64,000 nt of DNA from Triglochin maritima (taxonomy: Eukaryota; Streptophyta; Magnoliopsida; Alismatales; Juncaginaceae), in contig OY821775.1 in assembly GCA_963682175.1 (NCBI GenBank), positions 50,874,053 through 50,938,052 on the forward strand, written 5' to 3'. The position numbers were made by a program, and so were the translations under genes. Within the stretch, counting starts at the first letter, position 1. Every line of letters begins with the position of its first letter. Shown here in pieces: positions 54,969 through 64,000 of the stretch. The notes under the pieces are model-generated. The model had not been told where the DNA came from. It worked only from the letters and a program-made list of their open reading frames with translations, and searched no databases.

Positions 54969-57716
54969 TTATGGAGGCAGCAAGTAACGGAATTCGGACT
55001 CGTAAGGAAGGATTTCAACTAGTCCTTTGGTTCCTAATCCTGAATCTCCAAGCAAGGATTCCATTATTAATCTCTTGAGCGATCCTTCTCTTGGGAGTTG
55101 GCTGTATATCCATTCTAGCAAGTACTCTGTGTCGTCCGCAAAGTCTTTCATGTGCCAATGCAGGAGCTTCGGCAGCATTATTTTTTTCTTGCTTGTTATT
55201 CTTATCGAAGCTTCAAGGTACTCCACTTTCGCTCGCTCAAGTTCATTCATCACGTTGTCCCCTGTGTATACTCTCAGCTGCAAACACCAGAAGCGAAGTA
55301 AATTTAGATTTCACTCGAGTTTTGTTTAATTTGAACTTGGATCATTATATGTCAAGTTCAATTCATAATGCAAATTTAAATTTGCAGTTGAAATTGTCTT
55401 AATCAAGAGACCAAATCTACATTCGATTAAAATTGTTTCATTTGTACTTGGATCTTTGTAATTTAAGTTCAGTTCAACAAAGGAACTTAAGTTTGCGGTC
55501 GACTTTGTCAGTGCATTTAAATACTTACAGCTGGTGAAGACCAACTTCCTCTGCAAAGAGCGAATATGACATTTGGTTCGGGGTAACTGATACCATAGGC
55601 ATGTCTTAGGAGTTTTTCTTCATCACCCAAGCATCTCTTGCAAATCAAGATCTTTCTGTTAGCAATACCGCAACCAATTTTTCGCCAGAAGGAAATTGTT
55701 GGTTTTATTATACCTTGGAATGGTTGTACCGGTGCCGGAGTATGAAATGCTCAATGGCCAATGCGTTCAGCACAACACCTCCAACATTAACCACAGCCTG
55801 CACAAAAACTAAAAATCATTCAGGTCCACAATCAGAAGCAAAGAAATTTCTTTGTTAGTTTAACCTCAAGAGAAACAGGAAACTTAGAACTCTCTTTTGT
55901 TTTTCTCTGATTCAGAAATAACTAGAAACTTTTATGTTTCAGATGGGATTGGAAGAAAAAAAGTAAAATTTGGTTTCAGCGACTATTGTTAAGAAGAAAA
56001 GACATGTCACATAAACCAATAATAGTTTAGAAACAAAAATTCTTACAGACATTGAAACATACGTTACCTTATTGAGTAAATTGAGAATTTTGACTTGGGT
56101 TTGTGGTACTCCATGTTGTAGAAATGCCTGAAATTATCAAACAATTTCGTATATTATGTCCCATAATTAAGCTTCAGAAGCCTTACTTTGCTACCTGCAT
56201 AATACAAGCATTGTAGATGTTAATCCAGAACGCCAACTTCTGCTTATACGTCAAATGTCCAACATTAACGCTGATCAATTCATCCATCAACGTCCTGAAT
56301 TTAATTGCAATTCAAACATAGTTAGTAGTTAACTATTATTCAGTGTCTAAACTTAATTATGTGGATTGAACAATTTAACTTACCTTAGCCTTTTGATTTC
56401 AGGAACACAATGTGACACATGAGTTATGTCCAGTGATCTCTCGGTGAACTGAATAAAACGCCTATAGGGTCCGGTTGTCCTCGTTGTTGCATTGGTATCT
56501 GGCAACATGCTGTAAGAATTTATCATTGGTATGATTCCATCTTAGTTGTTAATGAGTGTCTTACAATTAGATTTTATGCAGGATAAACCGAGCTTTGGAG
56601 TGAATACTGACAGTTCCGAATCACTCCTGCTCGAGGACATATGGAGCTTATGGAATGTCTTTATCAGAGAGGTGATCAATTCTTCGGAAAGTTTGTTTGA
56701 ATTTTCCACCAAATGCTCTTTGGTTTCTTCAAAATGACCAGATGATGTTTCCGCTTTCTCGCCTGTTCAGTTAGAATAACTTTAAAAATTTGCGGTTGGA
56801 GGAAGATTGGAGTTGGAAATAGTACAATTCGTACTTTTATTGTGGAAAATGTTATTGATTTCTGAAATTGACCCCAATGAAGAGTTTCTTTTTTCTTTTT
56901 TCTTATGGCTTGTGAATTCTAGCTTTGGATCCTTCGGTACGCCCATGACATCTCTGTCATCCTTGTGGTTCTCTTTTTGCCTTCCCGATCGGCTTCGGCG
57001 TGGTCTGTGATGATGAACTTGCCATTGTAGTTGTCTGGTGTGTTTCTTTTCTTGGTGAAGGAATGTTTTGAGCTCTTTCACTTTTCCCTCCAACCATGTT
57101 ATCTCTTCCTCCACCATTGCTAGTTCTGCAAGAAGCACCTGAACCTGTCCCAAACATGTTGCATTCATTACTATATCTACCGTTTGATTCCAAATTTTTG
57201 CTCATCTTACAAAGTTTAAATTTGGTTCTGTTAATAACTAGTAGTAGTAGTAGTACATGGTGCGTTTTTTGACTTACTCTTATGTTTTTTAAGGAAATTT
57301 TTTTAAACAAAAGCATTTGATCTTCTGTTAAAATAGTTTCCTAACAACTGAAAGTTGTTGGTGATCGAGACGAATCAATTTTTCGAGTACCTGAAGAGGA
57401 AGGGAGAAGGAGAGGCAAGTGCGAGAAACACGCAAGCCGCGCAAAGTCTGCCTCAGAACTCCATTCAGTCTCTTCTCATTATCCAGCACTCCTTCAAGTT
57501 TCTCCACCTACAAACAACAAATAAGTAATTAAGACGTGAATAATTTGATCGCATAAAGGCGAGACTTGATGAATGTAAGCTCACTTCCTCCTCGAGAACA
57601 AGTCTCTTCTGGTTCGTTTCATCCTTCTGCATCAGAAGATCTTCAAATTTCATTGTGGTCTGACAAACTTCAGGGCTTAAATGTGTTGGGAGACTAAATT
57701 TTGGAGGTGAGTTCAT
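54969..57716 (-). CDS. MIP1-type leucine zipper / DUF547 protein
   Basis: Ten exons on the minus strand: 57716-57585, 57507-57391, 57144-56835, 56762-56612 (or to 56565), 56509-56384, 56294-56195, 56127-56068, 55797-55714, 55651-55529 and 55277-54969, about 503 aa. The N-terminus has the coiled-coil of the MIP1 leucine-zipper family (LLAELAMVEEEITWLEGKVK). A basic linker follows, then NKLSEELITSLIKTFHKL. The DUF547 domain comes next: LTYKQKLAFWINIYNACIMQ, AFLQHGVPQTQVKIL, GISYPEPNVIFALCRGSWSS and the C-terminal VEILPYESEFRYLLPP. The biochemical function of DUF547 is unknown. The join between exons 4 and 5 keeps frame only with a weak GTCAGT donor; the stronger GTAAG donor at 56564 shifts it. 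Confidence 0.83.
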
Positions 57717-58249
57717 TAAAACTCTGTAGAGGTGAATTTATTTAAGAGAGAAACATAGATCAAAAGGGATCACATGAATCAGAGGTACTTTTTTGCAACA
57801 GGAACTGCATGAGAACTTTAAATTCTGAATGGTGGATGTGTCATTTAAAGCTAACTCTCTGCTGCCAATCTTAAATATAAATATATTATCTATTGTAGAA
57901 ATATATATATATTTTTAACTGAAATAACTGAATGTTTAAGACATCCTTGCTCCACAAAATTTTATTATATTCTCACAAATCAGATTTTTCTGGGATTTTT
58001 TTTGAAAGAGTTCATGGGATGGGCTCTTAAGTAGTAAATGTGACTTCCAAGAGGGGAGCCATATCTTAAGCATTTCAAGATATACTATGGTATGTTAGTG
58101 ATTGGATGCGACATGTATAAATTTTAAAAGCTTTTAATTGATGGAAGTAACACAATATCTGATCCCATTGTTTGGTAAAATTCATTACTCCAAGTCATGG
58201 GAAATTATCTAACCACTTTGATTGACAAAATCTTTATATATATAGAGAG
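57717..58249. other. Intergenic, upstream of MIP1/DUF547 gene
   Basis: Probable promoter side of the minus-strand gene. AT-rich, with no clear TATA choice and no other gene seen. Confidence 0.4.
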
Positions 58250-58460
58250 AGAGAGAGAGTCAAGCTCTAGTGAGCCCAAGACTCATCAAATTTAGTTTAA
58301 ACTCCCTACAATCTCACCATTGGATCTTATTTACAGTTAATCTCACCATTCATTAGCATAACCGTTTTTTTCTTAATCTATCCTACAATTTGAAATGAAT
58401 GATGAATATTATGGGGGCTTAATTTAGAAAGATTAAGCTCTGGGCTCACTACAGAATTCC

Positions 58461-58470
<10 letters not shown>
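58250..58470. mobile_element. Possible MITE
   Basis: About 220 bp bounded by TA-rich runs. The ends are inverted (CTAGTGAGCCCA on the left; TGGGCTCACTAC on the right), and the interior lacks coding potential. The right part resembles, in reverse orientation, the short sequence at 63,853-63,935. Size, inverted ends and TA-rich flanks suggest a Stowaway-like or other MITE. The superfamily is not established. Confidence 0.5.
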
Positions 58471-58494
<24 letters not shown>

Positions 58495-58870
58495 TTCTCT
58501 CAGCGTAAAGAAAAAAAATACAACCAGAGGCTTTGTTCCTATCCATCACCGCTCTGAAGGATGTTTGATAGAGAACTAGTCCAATGTTTGATAGAAATAC
58601 AATTTCTCTTCACAGAAAGAGCTATGTACACCATTTCTCACATGAATGTTCGAGTTCTATTGCAATTGTGGGTGAATGTTGAAGGAAAAACAATTCATTA
58701 GTTTACAAAGTTTTAATTACAATACAAATACAAAACAATACATGTGGCCTTGCACCAAACTTATGGATACACCAAAATAAACAAATCTAAGATTGAAAGT
58801 CAGCATCAATTTTTCTAGTTAAGGTTGGAAATCGGAGATGGTCTTTCACTCTTCCAAAGTCTTCATCAGT
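58471..58870. other. 3' flank of C2-domain gene
   Basis: (TA)n at 58,466-58,494, then AT-rich DNA that probably includes the 3'UTR of the minus-strand C2 gene. No other gene was seen. Confidence 0.4.
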
Positions 58871-59868
58871 TCAATCCGTCTGCACAACAGTAATCATAAA
58901 TCCATTGTTACTAAAAGAATAATCAACAATTTTAAGACTAAAAAGGCAGTCATTAGAGAAAAACACAAACAAGACCTTGGTGAAGGTGAGCCCAACACGA
59001 ATCGAACCACAGTAACTTCGGTCAGCGAGGACGACATTATACTTGGTTGGTTTGTGCTCAAAGAAGCCATTTTCAAGACCAGACTCGATCACCTCGGAAA
59101 CGTGAATTCTGCATCGAAATTTGTCAGATAACATGATTAGAAGCAAAATTAAGATACAGAGATCAATGGTCTTTGAGTTTTTACGTTGTTTCGCCCACGA
59201 AATCGTCTCTGGTGAAGGTGTCATGGTCCATAATTCTCAAGTGGAGTTTGTGTTGGTTCTGACCAGAACCTGAGTGTTGCACTTTGAACTTTAATGTCTC
59301 ATTCCATACTGGATTTTTCCCTTCCTCTGTTAAAAAGAATGTTTCAACTTTCTTAAGGATAATATATTTTCAGTTGCACAACAATGTGAAAATTGAATGT
59401 TTAATATATACAAATTTAAGGATACTTATATATAGAACTTCAAAGTTCATTATTCATATAATTTGATTTTGGCCAACAAAATACCATTAATAATAACAAA
59501 AAACTTATAGAGATGATGGATTCCCAGAAAATTGGTAGGTGTACAATGTTAAAAGATGTATGAGCCAGCAGTAAAATATGAAGATTATACTTCTTGATCA
59601 TTTGGTCAATAATTAAATGCTAAAATTATTGGAAAATGAAAATTTTAAGGCTGTCACCTCTTGCAACCTTGCTCTTCTGCTCTTGGCTCCTATATTGAAC
59701 CACCACATATGGGTCCATCTTGTCTGCTCACCAGAGATCATCATTTAGGAAACTAGTCACAAATTGATGCGAAGGTAAATGATGGTGAGAAGAAGACTCA
59801 CTGAAGAGATCTGTGCTGCCCAAACCTTGAGCATCAACAAGTTGCACCTCTAGAATTCCACTGCTCAT
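58871..59868 (-). CDS. Small single C2-domain protein (elicitor-responsive protein 3-like)
   Basis: Five exons: 59868-59802, 59723-59658, 59326-59185, 59108-58976 and 58879-58871, giving 138 aa. The whole protein is one C2 domain. The first strand is [12 protein letters not shown], followed by [18 protein letters not shown] with the first calcium-loop aspartates, [26 protein letters not shown] with the second acidic loop, and the closing strand [11 protein letters not shown]. The acidic loop residues suggest calcium-dependent phospholipid binding. Homologs such as rice FIERG-type proteins move to membranes after elicitor treatment, so a stress-signalling role is inferred. There is no signal peptide or transmembrane segment. 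The last exon codes only two residues and the stop, so the C-terminus is the least certain part. Confidence 0.82.
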
Positions 59869-59957
59869 CTTTTGTCCCTTTGGGTTTTTTTTCTCTCCTC
59901 TCTCTAGATTCTCTCTCTTTGTTAGTTATTTTGAAGTTCATGTTGAATTGGAGTCAT

Positions 59958-59965
59958 TATTTATA
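59958..59965 (-). promoter_or_regulatory. TATA box of C2-domain gene
   Basis: The minus strand reads TATAAATA 90 bp before the start codon, followed by a CT-rich leader (59,890-59,925 on the plus strand is rich in TCTC). The spacing fits a plant core promoter. Confidence 0.6.
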
Positions 59966-60758
59966 AGAGGATGTGATTAAGAAGATTTAGATACGTTGAT
60001 TCATGACCCGGAAGAGAAGAGGAGCACACTTGGTTTGAATGTCAAATGTCAAAGTCAAAATAAAATAAAATAATGATTATTGATTCGATTGGGAGTAGAA
60101 CTGAATGATTCCCTAAGGCTGCTCTGCAGCTTTGGTCTCTTGGTCGTTGGACTCTTTCAACGACCAAATATGGACCATAACACCAGCGAAGCAAATCACA
60201 TATCTATAACTAGAGTGAGGTAAAATAAAACTCTATGGAATAAAACATGGAATGCATTTTTTAGTCAGTCTGGTTATTTATAGTGACTGAGACATACAAG
60301 TGATTCCGTTAAAAGTGTCACTTCTACTAGAACTGTAGTAATCTCAGACTTCTACAGGAATCCTACTAAATAAGTTCACGAGTAAAGCAAACAATTTCCA
60401 AATTGAAAATGAAAACAGCTTTCAGAATCATATTGGTTGGGAGAATTAGGAATACGTGTCAACAAAGACCATACAATCGTATGTCAAAAGGCAAAATATG
60501 AAAGACCACATCATCCCCACATATTAAACTTCTTTAAGCATCTCATAAGCCAGAAGTGCAACTTTATTTATTCAATAAATACTCAACATATAAACCTGAA
60601 GTGATTTGTTTGTCCTTCTGCAGACTATTTTTTCAAATAGGGGGGTACGAAAACCTCCAACAGTCATACAACAAAAACAGCAGCAAAAACAAAACCAAAA
60701 AGAGCTGATGCAACTTTAACCGAAGCCTCACACATCAACTTCACAACGACGTTCGAAT
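59966..60758. other. Intergenic and 3'UTR of TPI
   Basis: The right part (about 60,550-60,758) is probably the 3'UTR of the TPI gene. No other feature was seen. Confidence 0.45.
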
Positions 60759-63750
<2,992 letters not shown>

Positions 63751-64000
63751 GGCGAGTCGTCGAGATCGGATCGAGAAAGGAGTGGTTTTGGTGGTTTGGT
63801 TTGGGTTCGGATGAGATGGAAATGGAAATGGAAGTTATTATATAATATATATATACAGGAATTCTCAAGTTAGTCCAGGGCTTAATTAAACTAAATTAAG
63901 CTCCCACAATATCCATCACTCATTTCAAAATTTAAGGTAGATATATATATATCGGAAGAAAGAAGGAAGGAAGAAAAGCAGATGGAGACGAAATGACGGT
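63751..64000. other. 5' region of TPI with a MITE-like fragment
   Basis: Next to the start codon is the probable 5'UTR on the minus strand. 63,853-63,935 (GGAATTCTCAAG ... ATTTCAAAATTT) resembles the right part of the 58.25-kb MITE in opposite orientation. The window ends here. Confidence 0.5.

Overview
This is a stretch of nuclear DNA from a eudicot plant. The evidence is spliced GT-AG genes with plant exon structures, plant-only families (GRAS/LISCL, WUSCHEL-type homeobox, MIP1/DUF547, NABP-Pumilio, plant mobile domain), AT-rich intergenic DNA and abundant nested LTR retrotransposons and Mutator-like elements. Nothing bacterial, organellar or viral was recognised. The species cannot be named from the sequence alone.

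Layout. 1-7,609 is retroelement DNA: a Ty3/gypsy element in minus orientation whose gag is split by a 2.1-kb solo LTR with a perfect 5-bp target duplication. One LTR (3,658-5,593) has a primer-binding site and gag on one side and the polypurine tract and integrase end of a second copy on the other. 7,610-22,600 holds two complete tandem Pumilio (PUM/APUM1-3 type) genes with nine matching coding exons each, on a repeat unit of about 7.4 kb. 23,865-25,730 is LTR-like repeat. 27,231-29,501 and 45,869-48,454 are two paralogous single-coding-exon GRAS genes of the LISCL (SCL9/14/33) group, each with a 5'UTR intron. The 16 kb between them is almost entirely transposons: two adjacent solo LTRs, an LTR-like region, a foldback Mutator-like element made of CT/GA tracts with a further solo LTR inside it, and a second Mutator-like element carrying plant-mobile-domain and MURA N-terminal remnants that ends about 70 bp upstream of the second GRAS gene's TATA-like sequence. 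49,360-50,440 is a truncated duplicate of the 3' end of a MIP1/DUF547 gene. 51,190-53,102 is another solo LTR. The right end carries ordinary genes: a WOX4-like homeobox gene (+), the intact MIP1-leucine-zipper/DUF547 gene (-), a small C2-domain gene (-) and cytosolic triosephosphate isomerase (-), whose last intron has a GC donor.

How the genes relate. The two Pumilio copies have the same base-reading residues and should bind the same UGUA-type 3'UTR element. The GRAS copies probably act as nuclear transcriptional co-regulators, and the second has gained a coding minisatellite. WOX4-like, C2 and TPI are independent loci with no operon-like relation.

The most unusual pattern is a dispersed 14-bp palindrome, TTCGGT-NN-ACCGAA. 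Its arms are conserved and its central dinucleotide varies. It is repeated every 20-45 bp inside the probable U3 regions of several LTR families that otherwise look unrelated, and it has no role I can name.
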